64,000 bases of DNA from Sphingomicrobium sp. (GTDB lineage Bacteria > Pseudomonadota > Alphaproteobacteria > Sphingomonadales > Sphingomonadaceae). Below the pieces are notes generated by a model. That model did not search any database, was not told the DNA's origin, and worked only from the letters and a program-made list of their open reading frames with translations. The stretch covers positions 26,214 to 90,213 of the forward strand of contig JAUJOV010000004.1 of assembly GCA_030447545.1 (NCBI GenBank). Direction: 5' to 3'. Position 1 is the stretch's first letter; each line of letters begins with the position of its first letter. Both the position numbers and the translations under genes were made by a program. Positions 28,932-40,381 of the stretch are shown here, in pieces.

Positions 28932-31900
28932 CTCTCGCTTGCAGTGGGGGGGTGGGTCGATGGCGTGACCTGTTCGGCCGGCGGTTGCGTCTGCGTCTGG
29001 TCGGCGTCTTTCTCGATCGTGCGAGTCTCGGTGACGATTCCCGGGGCGTCGATCGGGAAGGGCATCACGGGTGCGATCACGGCCGTCGGATCCCTGAAGC
29101 CCTTGGCGGTCTGGATCAGGGCGCGGAACGGACCCTTGATGTTGAGGTTGACCCGCAGCGGCACCTTCCGGAGCGCGTTGCGGACCAGCCCGGAGATGAA
29201 TCCGCCTTTTCTGGCGCCGAGCGAAAGGTCGCTGATCGTAAAGCGGGTCGCGAACTCGCCGGCGAGGTCGCCGTCGAGGCGAATGATCATCGAGCGGTAG
29301 TGGATGTCGCTGAGCAGGTCGAACGCGATTCCGGCCGCGAGTCCGGCCTTGGGTCTGGGGCCGGTGTAGGCGAAGTGACCGCCGGGCAGGCGCGAATCCA
29401 GCCGTCCGCCGACGATTCGGCCGCCGCTTTCGTCGAAGATCATCGGCAGGACGCCGTCGAACGTGCCGGTGATCTCGAGGCCTTCGAACCCGAGGCTGTC
29501 GACGAACTGCTTGGCCTCGAAACCGATGAGCTGGAAGGTCAGCCGCTTGGCGCTCGGCCGGCCGAAGTTGAGGATCGTCTCCTGGAGGACCAGCTGGCCG
29601 CCCATGAACGGCCATGAGCCGCGCTCGACCTTCACCAGCTGGTTGCGCAGCAGCTGATAGCGGATCACCCCGTTCTCCACGGGGATTCCGGGGTTGATCG
29701 AGCGGACCGCGGCGACCTGGCCCGGAGCGGTCTCGAGGGCCAGCAGGTCGGTGAAGTGAACCGAGGTGCTAAGGCCCGTGACCGGCCCGAACGGCGCTGC
29801 CAGATCCATGTTCGCGGTCTGGAAATCGCCGGTCGAGGTGACGTTGCCCTTGCCGCTCCAGTTGATCCGTCCCTGGCCGCTGACCGTCCCTTGGACGAGG
29901 GCAATCACGCCTTCGGTGAGCCGCGTGATCTCCTCGGGCTGGAGGTTGGCGCCGAATGTAATGCCCGGCACGTCGAGGATCGCGCCGCCGGTGCCGCTTG
30001 CAAGGTCGTGGCGGATCGTCACGTCGCTGATCTTCACGCCGCTTTCCGGGTGGAACAGGGTCCCGCCCGCGCGGACATCCTTGCCGCCGATCCTGACCGA
30101 GAAATCATTGCTTCGAAGCGCGTAGAAGCGCGGCGGGTCCTCGCCCCGATCGGTCAGCGTCAGCGAGCCGTCGACGTTGAGATCGCCGCGCCTGAAATCC
30201 CATCGCCCGTCGGCCTCGCTGACCAGCAGCGGAATGTTGCCGATCGTCGAAGTCGCATCGGCGAACGTGCCGGTGATGCCGCGGCCGCTGAAGGTCCCCT
30301 GCAGCCGGTCGGCATTGAAGGCGACGGGCGCGTCGGGGTCGCCGAGGCGCAGGCCCATGTCGGTGAACGCGAAGTCCTTGCCCACAAACCGGGCGGTGTC
30401 GGCCCTGACGCCGAGCGGCGATTTCCCAAGCCGGCCGTCGAGGCTGAGGTTGTTGGTCGTCGCCGCCATCCGGAGCTCGCCGCCCGGGCCCTGCGACACG
30501 ATCGCCGGGCCGATCGGGCAGAGCGGCAGGCGGGTCGGACCGAACTGGAACTCGCCCATCTGGAAGAAGCGCCAGCTCGCGACGACGCAGCTCTGGCCGA
30601 CCGTGAAGCGGCCGCCGGCGCCCAATCGGCCGTTGAGCGGCAGCCTGAGCCCGGCCACGCGGCCGTCGGGGAACGGGGCGTCGAGCAAGGCGACGGTGTC
30701 GAACTCGGTCGCTCCGCCGGCCGTTGCGCTGAAGCGGATCGGGGCGAGCGCGAGACGCGACTCGCCCGCGCTATAGGGGGCGATCCGTGCGACGCCGTTC
30801 AGCGGGCCGCCCGGCCGCGGCTGGCGAAGCAGCACCTGCCCGGTCGGCAGCCCGCCGCCGGCCATCTGGATAAGGCCGTCGATGCGCAGGCGCCCGGATG
30901 GCCAGTAATAGGTCACACCCTCGCCCCCCGACACTCGCGCGCGAGCTCCCGCGTCGGTGCGCACGTTGGCGCTTTCGATGCGGGCCGCGCCGCCACCGGG
31001 GAAGTTGACGATCCGGATGTCGCCCGCAGCGTCGAATTTGCTCGCCGTCCGGTCGATCGCAGTGCCGATCGCGGTGGCGATCTGCCCCAGAGGCGTCCCC
31101 CGCGCTGCCGCAAGCGGCTCGGTGACGCCGGCGAGCACGCTTTTCGCCAGCCCCGCATCCTGGGCGGAATATTCGCCGATCATCGCCAGAGTGCCGGCTT
31201 CGGCCCCGAGCAGGTAGCGGCCCTGGACGCGCGTGCGCTCGGCGGACATCGGGCCGAGGCGCGAGCGTTGCGCGGCGGCGTCGATCGAGCCCGCCACCGT
31301 GTCGAGCGTGCCCTTGAAGTCGATGTTGCCGGTGAGGGCGGCGAGGCCGTTCGCCCCCGCCACCAGCCGCGGCGTGGCCATCTGTCCGCGGCCCTGGAAT
31401 CGCGTGAACGATTCGTTGAAGCGGCTGTTGAGGTCGAAGCGCGGTGAATCCATCTCGAAATTGCTCGCCGGGCAGGCGAACTGCTGCGCGACGAAAGGCC
31501 CGTCGACGTGCGGGCTGCGCGCGACCACTTCGATGTTCGTATGGGCGTGGAACGCGTGGGCGAAGCACCTGCCGAAGATCAGGTGCGGGCTCGATGCCGC
31601 AAGCACTCCCTTGAACCCGCCGGTGAGATTGCCCGCGCCGGCAAGCGAGAAGCCGAGCGGGCCCGCAGGCGTCTGGAGGCTGATGCTGGTGTCGGCGACG
31701 TCGATGACGATGTTGGGAAGCTCGAACGGCTTGTCGGTCGGGGGCGGGAGAAGCTTGCTGACCTCGCCCCAAACGACCCGGCCGTTCACCACCTTGCCTT
31801 CCAGCCGCACTCCGCGAGCGACGATCCGGTAGACCCGGACGCTTCCGGCCAGGGTCCAGCGCAGCTGGATCAGGGCATGGCGCGCGACGAGGTCCGGGTC

Positions 31901-32170
31901 CTTGGGATCGCCAATGACGAGGTTGCTGATCTGCTGGGTGCGCAGCCCGACCCGGTCGAGGTCATAGGTCGCCTGAACACCCCTCTGCTCGAACTGGCGC
32001 TGAAGCACCTCCCCGGCAATCGGGCGGCGCGCGATCCACAAGCCTGCGATGGCGAGCAGGAACAGCAGGATGAGCCCCAGCGCGGCAATCGCGGCAATGC
32101 GCTGCCAGCCGCGGCGCCGGACTATAACCGAATCACCGTCTTCATCCCCGCCTGGGCTCCGCCGTGCCAT
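28928..32170 (-). CDS. ydbH: YdbH-like AsmA/TamB-type intermembrane transport protein
   Basis: ATG 32170 gives a cytoplasmic N-terminus and one TM anchor (IAAIAALGLILLFLLAIAGL). About 1,000 residues of beta-rich repeats follow, with AsmA-like features near the N-terminus (GVQATYDLDRVGLRTQQISN) and the conserved C-terminal domain (FEGLEITGTFDGVLPMIFDE, GGRIVGGRLDSRLPGGHFAY). 1,080 aa, open throughout. Members are long hydrophobic-groove bridges carrying phospholipids to the outer membrane, partly redundant with TamB and YhdP. The TAG-free end is coupled to ynbE. It is divergent from radC, with about 150 bp between them. Confidence 0.9.
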   Translation of the reverse strand: MARRSPGGDEDGDSVIVRRRGWQRIAAIAALGLILLFLLAIAGLWIARRPIAGEVLQRQFEQRGVQATYDLDRVGLRTQQISNLVIGDPKDPDLVARHALIQLRWTLAGSVRVYRIVARGVRLEGKVVNGRVVWGEVSKLLPPPTDKPFELPNIVIDVADTSISLQTPAGPLGFSLAGAGNLTGGFKGVLAASSPHLIFGRCFAHAFHAHTNIEVVARSPHVDGPFVAQQFACPASNFEMDSPRFDLNSRFNESFTRFQGRGQMATPRLVAGANGLAALTGNIDFKGTLDTVAGSIDAAAQRSRLGPMSAERTRVQGRYLLGAEAGTLAMIGEYSAQDAGLAKSVLAGVTEPLAAARGTPLGQIATAIGTAIDRTASKFDAAGDIRIVNFPGGGAARIESANVRTDAGARARVSGGEGVTYYWPSGRLRIDGLIQMAGGGLPTGQVLLRQPRPGGPLNGVARIAPYSAGESRLALAPIRFSATAGGATEFDTVALLDAPFPDGRVAGLRLPLNGRLGAGGRFTVGQSCVVASWRFFQMGEFQFGPTRLPLCPIGPAIVSQGPGGELRMAATTNNLSLDGRLGKSPLGVRADTARFVGKDFAFTDMGLRLGDPDAPVAFNADRLQGTFSGRGITGTFADATSTIGNIPLLVSEADGRWDFRRGDLNVDGSLTLTDRGEDPPRFYALRSNDFSVRIGGKDVRAGGTLFHPESGVKISDVTIRHDLASGTGGAILDVPGITFGANLQPEEITRLTEGVIALVQGTVSGQGRINWSGKGNVTSTGDFQTANMDLAAPFGPVTGLSTSVHFTDLLALETAPGQVAAVRSINPGIPVENGVIRYQLLRNQLVKVERGSWPFMGGQLVLQETILNFGRPSAKRLTFQLIGFEAKQFVDSLGFEGLEITGTFDGVLPMIFDESGGRIVGGRLDSRLPGGHFAYTGPRPKAGLAAGIAFDLLSDIHYRSMIIRLDGDLAGEFATRFTISDLSLGARKGGFISGLVRNALRKVPLRVNLNIKGPFRALIQTAKGFRDPTAVIAPVMPFPIDAPGIVTETRTIEKDADQTQTQPPAEQVTPSTHPPTASER

Positions 32171-32319
32171 CAAGCTTAACAAACCCTCCCGTGGGGCCAC
32201 CGTTCCGTTGGCGGCATGAACTGCGGGTTAAGCCTGTTCTAGAGCAACACTTTCCAGATTGGCGAGCGCTCGTTAGTACTTGCCGGGCTCGGTGTCGGCT
32301 CGCTTCAACTGGGGGCGGC

Positions 32320-33018
32320 ATGCACGGGCGCGTCACGACAACGGGCGGGGAGGAGCCAGGCAAGGGCCACCGCGAGCGGCTGCGCAGGCGGCTGTTCGAA
32401 GGAGGGGCGAGGGCGCTGCTCGACCACGAGCTGGTCGAATATCTGCTCGCGCTGGCGATCCCGCGCCGTGACACAAAGGACCTCGCCCGAAGGCTGATTG
32501 CCCAGTTCGGCGGAATCGGGCCCTTGCTCGCGGCCGATGCCGAGACGCTGAAGCGCGAGGGGTTGACCGAAGGCGTGGTCGCCGCGCTGAAGATCGCGCA
32601 GGTGACGGCGCTTCGTCTGCTCGAGACCCGGATGGAAGGCCGGCCGGTGCTGTCGAGCTGGGACGCGCTCGGCGATTATCTCCACGCGGCCATGGCCCAT
32701 TGCCCGGTCGAGGAGGTGCGCGTCCTGTTCCTCAATGCCAAGAACATGCTGATCGCCAACGAAGCGCTGTGGCGCGGCTCGGTCGACGAAGCTTCGGTGC
32801 ATGTGCGCGAAGTGATGAAGCGCGAGATCGCTCACGGGGCGACCGCGATCATCATCGTCCATAACCATCCGAGCGGCGACCCCAGCCCAAGCCAGCAGGA
32901 CATCCGGCTGACGCGTGAGCTGGTCGAGGCCGGACGGCACATGAAGGTGACCGTCCACGACCATGTGATCGTCGGCGCTGGGGGGCGCTCGAGCCTGAGG
33001 GCATTGGGGCTGATGTGA
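32320..33018 (+). CDS. radC: RadC-family JAMM/MPN domain protein
   Basis: The UPF0758 layout is complete: helix-hairpin-helix region near the N-terminus (LLDHELVEYLLALAIPRRDT, LIAQFGGIGPLLAADAETLK). The JAMM metallo-site follows, with Glu in VHVREVMKREIAHGATAIII and the motif HNHPSGDPSPSQQD near residue 187. 232 aa. A zinc hydrolase fold is certain; the repair role implied by the name is doubtful for the family. ATG 32320 is chosen over in-frame upstream codons because MHGRV... immediately precedes the conserved GHRERLRRRLFE. Confidence 0.9.
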   Translation: MHGRVTTTGGEEPGKGHRERLRRRLFEGGARALLDHELVEYLLALAIPRRDTKDLARRLIAQFGGIGPLLAADAETLKREGLTEGVVAALKIAQVTALRLLETRMEGRPVLSSWDALGDYLHAAMAHCPVEEVRVLFLNAKNMLIANEALWRGSVDEASVHVREVMKREIAHGATAIIIVHNHPSGDPSPSQQDIRLTRELVEAGRHMKVTVHDHVIVGAGGRSSLRALGLM

Positions 33019-33056
33019 TTTGATGCACCGAAGCGGCTCTGCTAGCCGGGCGCCGC

Positions 33057-34379
33057 ATGATCCCCCGCTATTCGCGCCCCGAGATGACCTCGATCTGGTC
33101 GCCCGAGAACCGATACCGAATCTGGTTCCAGATCGAGATGTTCGCGGCCGAGGCAATGGGGCGGATCGGGATGATTCCCGCCGAGGATGCGGCCAGCCTC
33201 CGCGCGGCTTACGACCAGGACCTGCTGTGCGAGTTCGAGGTCGGCGCGTTCGACCTGATCGAGGCCGTCACCAAGCACGACGTAATCGCCTTTTTGACCT
33301 GGGTCGGCAACAAGCTCGGGCCCGAGGCGCGCTGGCTTCACCAGGGGATGACCAGCTCGGACGTGCTCGACACTGCGCTTGCAGTCCAGATGACTCAGGC
33401 AGCGGATCTGCTGATCGAGGACCTCGACGAGCTGCTTGCCGTACTCAAACGCCGCGCATTCGAGCACAAGCTGACGCCGACGATCGGCCGGAGCCATGGA
33501 ATCCATGCGGAGCCTACCAGCTTCGGCCTGAAGCTTGCGCAGGCCCACGCCGAGTTCGACCGCAACCGCAGGCGCCTGGTTGCGGCGCGGGAGGAAATCG
33601 CGACCTGCGCCATTTCCGGAGCGGTCGGAACCTTCGCCAATGTTCCGCCGGAGGTCGAGGCGCATGTCGCCGAGCAGCTCGGCCTCAAGCCCGAGCCGAT
33701 TTCCACCCAGGTGATCCCGCGTGACCGCCACGCGATGTTCTTCGCGACCCTGGGCGTGATCGCCTCGTCGATCGAGCGGCTCGCAGTCGAGATCCGGCAT
33801 TTGCAGCGCACCGAAGTGCTTGAAGCGGAAGAATATTTCTCGCCCGGTCAGAAGGGCAGCTCGGCAATGCCGCACAAGCGCAATCCCGTGCTGAGCGAGA
33901 ACCTCACCGGCCTGGCACGGATGGTCCGGGGCGCTGTCATGCCAGCAATGGAAAATGTGGCGCTGTGGCACGAGCGGGACATCTCCCACTCGTCGGTCGA
34001 GCGGTTCATTGCTCCCGACGCGACGATCACGCTCGACTTCGCGCTCGCGCGGCTCACGGGCGTGGTGCGGCGGCTGCTCGTCTATCCCGAGCGCATGCGC
34101 CGCAACCTCGAGCGCATGGGGGGGCTCATCCACTCGCAGCGAGTGCTTCTTGCGCTTACTCGTGCGGGGCTAAGCCGCGAGGACAGTTACGCGCTGGTCC
34201 AGCGCAACGCGATGAAGGTGTGGGAATCCGACGGAAAGCTGTCGCTGCTCGAGCTGCTCAAGAGCGACGCCCAGGTCGTCGCGCATCTGAGTGCCGAGGA
34301 GCTCGATGCCCTGTTCAACCTCGACTATCACCTGAAGCAGGTCGACGCGATCTTCGAGCGAGTGTTCGGTAGCGCCTAG
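33057..34379 (+). CDS. purB: Adenylosuccinate lyase
   Basis: Cleaves SAICAR and adenylosuccinate in purine synthesis. From ATG 33057: IPRYSRPEMTSIWSPENRYR, the substrate His region TSSDVLDTALAVQM, GRSHGIHAEPTSFGLKLAQA, and the fumarase/ASL signature GSSAMPHKRNPVLSENLTGL with the catalytic Ser loop near residue 265. 440 aa, intact. The RBS is weak. It follows radC after 38 bp and is convergent with the metallo-beta-lactamase-fold gene, sharing CTAG as both stops (34,376-34,379). Confidence 0.95.
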   Translation: MIPRYSRPEMTSIWSPENRYRIWFQIEMFAAEAMGRIGMIPAEDAASLRAAYDQDLLCEFEVGAFDLIEAVTKHDVIAFLTWVGNKLGPEARWLHQGMTSSDVLDTALAVQMTQAADLLIEDLDELLAVLKRRAFEHKLTPTIGRSHGIHAEPTSFGLKLAQAHAEFDRNRRRLVAAREEIATCAISGAVGTFANVPPEVEAHVAEQLGLKPEPISTQVIPRDRHAMFFATLGVIASSIERLAVEIRHLQRTEVLEAEEYFSPGQKGSSAMPHKRNPVLSENLTGLARMVRGAVMPAMENVALWHERDISHSSVERFIAPDATITLDFALARLTGVVRRLLVYPERMRRNLERMGGLIHSQRVLLALTRAGLSREDSYALVQRNAMKVWESDGKLSLLELLKSDAQVVAHLSAEELDALFNLDYHLKQVDAIFERVFGSA

Positions 34380-35317
34380 TGGCTGTGCGACGTGCCGCCG
34401 TGGCTGTGCCCGGCTGAACGCGGCGGGTTGCGCAGGCTTTCGTACACCGCCTGCACGAAATTGTCCGGCTTCACGAAGCCGCTGGGCATTCCGTAGCGCG
34501 CGGCAGGCTTGGCGGCCTGGATCTGCGTGAGCGACCGACCCGCTGCAATTCCCGCTGCGACCTTGGTGCGAACGTCGACGAGCATGTCGCGATAGGCGAT
34601 GAGGTCGGCACGAGAGGCCATCGGGCCGTGACCCGGGATGATCCTGGTGTTCGGCCCGGCCAATCCCAGCGCGCGATTGACGGCGGCGATCAGCCCGTCG
34701 ATCGAGCCGTTGGAGCTCAGGTCGATGAACGGGAAGGACATGCGGTGGAAGAAGGTGTCGCCCATGTGCAGCACGTCACCCTTGCGCCAGTGGACAAGCG
34801 AATCCCCGTCGGTGTGAGCGTTGGGCACGTGGATCACGTGGATCGTGTCGCCGTTGAGGTGCAGGGTCACGCCCTCTGCGAATGTCACGACCGGAAGTGC
34901 GCCTTTGGGTGACGCGGGGAACGTCTGGTTCAACGCCCTCAAGAACTGATCGGTCGACATGCGCGTGCGCACATTGTCGTGCGCCATGATGACTGCGCCG
35001 AGCTTGCCGAAATTCTCGTTCCCGCCGGTGTGGTCGCCGTGCCAGTGGGTGTTGACGACGAAGCGAACGGGGCCCGGATCGAGCGTCCGCACTGCTGCAA
35101 CGATCCTCTCGTTCAGCGGCGCGAACTGGTCGTCGATCAGCACATTGCCGTCTTCACCGTAGAACAGGCCGATGTTGCCGCCCGCGCCGAACAGCACTGC
35201 CACGCCGGGCGCGATCTGTTTCGCCTTCATCTGCACCTTTGAGAAATCCTGCTGCTGGGCAGCAGTCGGTGCGCTGGCAAGAACGAGAAGCGCTGCCAGC
35301 AGAGTGAGGGCATGCAA
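34376..35317 (-). CDS. Secreted metallo-beta-lactamase-fold hydrolase with His-rich tail
   Basis: The TTG start at 35317 is supported by an AGGAGG 5 nt upstream; the nearby ATG is out of frame. A signal peptide (HALTLLAALLVLASAPTAA) precedes the MBL fold: THWHGDHTGGNE (HxHxDH) near residue 94, HVPNAHTDGDSLVHW, VLHMGDTFFHRM and PGHGPM. It resembles periplasmic MBL proteins of unknown substrate rather than true B3 lactamases. The tail ends GHSHGGTSHSH, a possible metal-collecting segment. 313 aa. Convergent with purB; upstream is the end of dnaJ. Confidence 0.85.
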   Translation of the reverse strand: MHALTLLAALLVLASAPTAAQQQDFSKVQMKAKQIAPGVAVLFGAGGNIGLFYGEDGNVLIDDQFAPLNERIVAAVRTLDPGPVRFVVNTHWHGDHTGGNENFGKLGAVIMAHDNVRTRMSTDQFLRALNQTFPASPKGALPVVTFAEGVTLHLNGDTIHVIHVPNAHTDGDSLVHWRKGDVLHMGDTFFHRMSFPFIDLSSNGSIDGLIAAVNRALGLAGPNTRIIPGHGPMASRADLIAYRDMLVDVRTKVAAGIAAGRSLTQIQAAKPAARYGMPSGFVKPDNFVQAVYESLRNPPRSAGHSHGGTSHSH

Positions 35318-35405
35318 AATCCCTCCTGGTCAGGAGCGGCTGGATAGCGCGGTTCGATGTCGCAAGGAATTCTTCTCGGGCGACGGAACTGCGCTTCGCC
35401 AGTAG

Positions 35406-36521
35406 TCAGGCGCCGAGCATCTCCCGGATGCGGCTGAAGAAGCTCTTCGAGGCGGGGCGCCGTCGCCCGTCTCGGTTCCGCGGAATTCCTCGAGCAGCTT
35501 CTTTTGCCTGGAGCTGAGCTTTGTCGGCGTCTCCACCAGGATCTGCGCGACCAGGTCGCCGCGGCCGCGGCCGTTGAGGACGCTCATGCCGGCGCCGCGC
35601 TGGCGAAGCTGCTCGCCCGACTGGATGCCCGCCGGGATCCTGATGTCGACGGGCCTGCCGTCGATGCCCGGAAGGCTGATCGAGCCGCCGAGCGCGGCCG
35701 TCGTGAAGGTCACGGGACATTCGGCGACCAGCGTGGTGCCGTCGCGCGCATAGACCGGGTGCCGCTTCATGTGGACGAAGATGTAGAGGTCGCCGCTCGG
35801 CCCGTTGCGCACACCCGCTTGCCCTCGCCGGCGACGCGGATGCGCGTGCCTTCGTCGACCTCGCCGGGGATCTTGACCGACAGCTTGCGGCGCTTGAGGG
35901 CGCGTCCTTCGCCGCTGCACATCCGGCACGGGTCGGCGATGACTTCGCCGCTGCCGCGGCAGGTCGGGCAGCCGCGCTCGACGACGAAGAAGCCTTGTTG
36001 CGCGCGGACCTTGCCCGCACCGCCGCACGAGCCGCAGGTGCGCGCGCAGTCGGACGAGTTCGTGCAGCCGCGGCCCCGACAGGTCTCGCACTGCGAATTG
36101 GTTTCGATGGTGATGCTCGATCTTGAACCCGGCGAATGCCTGCTCGAGCGTCAGCTCGAGGTCGTAGCGCAGGTCGGCGCCGCGCGCCGGGTTCGCGCGG
36201 CCCGAACGCGGGTCCATGAAATCGCCGAAGATCGACGAGAAGATGTCGGAGAAGCTGTCGAACCCGCCTTGTCCGAACGGGTCCTGGGCGCCGCCGTTCT
36301 GGAACGCGGCCTTGCCGAACCGGTCGTACGCCGCGCGTTTCTGCGGATCCTTGAGCACGTCATAGGCTTCGTTGATCGCCTTGAAGCGCGCCTCCTGGTT
36401 GCTGCAGCCGTTGTGCCGGTCGGGGTGATGTTCCTTGGCCAGCCTGCGGTAGGCGGACTTGATGGTCGCGGGTCCGCGGTCCGGGGAACTCCAGCAGATC
36501 GTAATAGTCCTGCTCGACCAT
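35406..36521 (-). CDS. dnaJ: Chaperone DnaJ (frameshifted)
   Basis: ATG 36521 starts MVEQDYYDLLE. After a frameshift near 36,485 the J domain reads AYRRLAKEHHPDRHNGCSNQ with the HPD motif, then INEAYDVLKDPQKRAAYDRF and the G/F-rich FQNGGAQDPFGQGGFDSFSD. The four Cys pairs of the zinc domain lie around 35,900-36,090 but are split by at least two more shifts (near 36,120 and 35,815). The C-terminal domain is readable: GDLYIFVHMKRHPVYARDGT, TTAALGGSISLPGIDGRPVD, RIPAGIQSGEQLRQRGAGMS. The end FFSRIREMLGA lies in another frame. DnaK co-chaperone, about 372 aa if repaired, downstream of dnaK. Confidence 0.92.
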
Positions 36522-36544
36522 CAATCGCCCCCGGTACGCGCGGC

Positions 36545-36570
36545 CGATACCGGCGTTTCAGCCGGCATCG
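36545..36570. other. Hairpin between dnaK and dnaJ
   Basis: CGATACCGGC-GTTTCA-GCCGGCATCG forms a 10-bp stem with one G-T type mismatch in the 52-bp gap between dnaK and dnaJ. There is no U-tract after it on the minus strand, so it may be an mRNA-processing or stability element, or a partial terminator reducing dnaJ expression. Confidence 0.45.
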
Positions 36571-36573
36571 CGA

Positions 36574-38496
<1,923 letters not shown>

Positions 38497-38566
38497 GTCT
38501 CGTCCCTCTTCTAATGCCCCGCTTCGGCCCCTTCGCAAGGCAGCCGAGCTGTTGATTTCGGGGGCG

Positions 38567-38594
38567 ATATAGGTGGCGTTCAGGCGCCTACAAG
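38567..38594 (-). promoter_or_regulatory. Heat-shock (sigma-32 type) promoter of dnaK
   Basis: On the minus strand CTTG (38,594-38,591) is followed after exactly 17 bp by CCTATAT (38,573-38,567). This matches the alphaproteobacterial RpoH pattern CTTG-N17-CYTATNT. It sits about 70 bp upstream of the dnaK ATG, leaving a normal 5' leader. The 136-bp gap contains no other gene. Confidence 0.75.
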
Positions 38595-38632
38595 GAGCCG
38601 AGGAAGCGAGAGTTGACTGTTGCCGGCAAGCG

Positions 38633-39379
38633 CTAAGGCATCACCATCCCGCCGTTCACGTGCAGTGTCTGGGCCCGTGACATAGCCCGTCTCGCGGCTG
38701 GCGAGATAGACGGACGGCGGCGCCGATGTCCTCGCCGCTGCCCATCGCGCCGAGCGGGATCTTCGACAGGGATTGCCTCGCGCTGCTGGTCGTTGAGCGC
38801 CTCGGTCATCGCCGAGGTCATGAAGCCGGGCGCAATCGTGTTCACCGTGACGCCGCGGCTCGCGAGTTCCTGCGCGACGGCCTTGGTCAGCCCGACCAGC
38901 CCCGCCTTCGACGCCACATAATTGGCCTGCCCCGGATTGCCGGTGAGGCCGACCACCGACGTGATCGAGATGATCCGGCCGAAGCGCGCGCGCATCATCG
39001 GCTTGGCCGCCGCGCGCATCAGCCGGAACGCAGCCTCGAGGTTGATCTGGATCACGTCGGCGAACTCCTCGTCCTTCATCCGCATCAGCAGATTGTCGCG
39101 AGTGACGCCCGCATTGTTGACGAGGATGTCGAGCTTGCCGCCCAACGCCTCAACCGCCTGCGGTACGAGCTGGTCGACCGCGGCTGCATCCGAAAGATTG
39201 CAGGGCAAGGCGACATGGTCGCCGCCGAGTTCGGCGCGGAAGCCATCGAGCTTGCCGGCATTGCACCCCGAGACCGCCAGCCGCGCGCCCTGCGCGCTCA
39301 ACGCCTTGGAAATCGCGCTGCCAAGCCCGCCCGAAGCACCGGTCACCAGCGCGGTCATTCCCGAAAGGTCGAACATCAT
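38633..39379 (-). CDS. fabG: 3-oxoacyl-[ACP] reductase (3' frameshifts)
   Basis: From ATG 39379 (overlapping the fabD stop as ATGA): [60 protein letters not shown] with catalytic Tyr and [21 protein letters not shown] compensated pair of shifts between about 38,690 and 38,775 scrambles a stretch that should read like EDIAAAAVYLAS. The end [12 protein letters not shown] is normal for FabG. NADPH-dependent reduction step of fatty-acid elongation; 248 aa. The alternative ATG at 39376 removes one Met only. Confidence 0.93.
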   Translation of the reverse strand: MMFDLSGMTALVTGASGGLGSAISKALSAQGARLAVSGCNAGKLDGFRAELGGDHVALPCNLSDAAAVDQLVPQAVEALGGKLDILVNNAGVTRDNLLMRMKDEEFADVIQINLEAAFRLMRAAAKPMMRARFGRIISITSVVGLTGNPGQANYVASKAGLVGLTKAVAQELASRGVTVNTIAPGFMTSAMTEALNDQQREAIPVEDPARRDGQRRGHRRRRPSISPAARRAMSRAQTLHVNGGMVMP

Positions 39380-40312
39380 GCGATCTCCCTCGCCAGCGCC
39401 TCGACGTCCTCGATCGACACGATGCTCGTGACCTTCGCGTCCGGGGCGATGCGCTTGACCATCGGGCCCAGCACCTTGCCGCCGAGCTCGACGAATTCCT
39501 CGACACCCGTTTGCGCCATGTTGGCGATGCTCTCGCGCCAGCGGACCATGCCGGTCACCTGCTCGACCAGCAGGCCCCGGATCGCGTCGGGGTCGCTCTC
39601 GGCCTGAGCGGTGACGTTGGCGAAGACGGGCACGGTGGGGGGCGACGACCACATGGCCCAGCGCATCGCGCATCGCTTCGGCAGCGGGCTTCATCAGCGT
39701 GCAGTGGAACGGTGCCGATACCGGCAGTGGCACAGCGCGCCTGGCCCCCATGTCCTTCGCGATCTCCACCACCCGGTCCATCGCACCCTTGTGCCCGGAC
39801 AGCACGACCTGGCCCGGGTCGTTGTCGTTGGCGACCGTGCAGATCTCCCCTGCGCCGCAGCCTCGGCGATCCGCCGCGCGAGCGGCAGGCCGGTGCCGAG
39901 CAGCGCGGCCATCGCGCCCTGGCCGACCGGCACCGCAGCCTGCATCGCCTGCCCGCGGAGCTTGAGCAGCCGCGCGGTCGTTGCAACGTCGAACGAGCCT
40001 GCTGCGCAAAGGGCCGAATATTCGCCGAGCGAATGGCCGGCGACGAACTGCGCCGCCCTGGCAAGATCGAGCCCTCCTTCGCGGGTCAGCGCGGCGAACA
40101 CCGCAAGCGAATTCGCCATGATCGCCGGCTGCGCGTTTTCGGTGAGCCTGAGCTCCTCGTCGGGTCCTTCGCGCATCAGCCGGAACAGGTTCTGGCCGAG
40201 CGCCTCGTCAACCTCGCCGAACGTGCTCGCGCGCGGCGCGGCTCGCACCGGCCAAAGCGGCGCCCATGCCGACAGCCTGGCTGCCCTGTCCCGGAAAGAG
40301 GAATGCGCGCAT
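39376..40312 (-). CDS. fabD: Malonyl-CoA:ACP transacylase (frameshifted)
   Basis: ATG 40312 starts MRAFLFPGQGSQAVGMGAAL with the family's GQGSQ motif. After a shift near 40,220 it continues ALGQNLFRLMREGPDEELRL, the active-site Ser lies in VAGHSLGEYSALCAAGSFDV, and LLKLRGQAMQAAVPVGQGAM follows. More shifts near 39,855, 39,710 and 39,640 precede the C-terminal segment VRWRESIANMAQTGVEEFVE. About 312 aa if repaired. Loads malonate onto acyl carrier protein. Coupled by ATGA to fabG; the rest of the fab cluster (acpP, fabF) is not in the window. Confidence 0.93.
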
Positions 40313-40381
40313 CGGGGGTCCTGTTTGCCAAGAGAAGGCGCGCCGATTGCACAGCCCCCGCGAAGCTGCAACACCCGCCCG

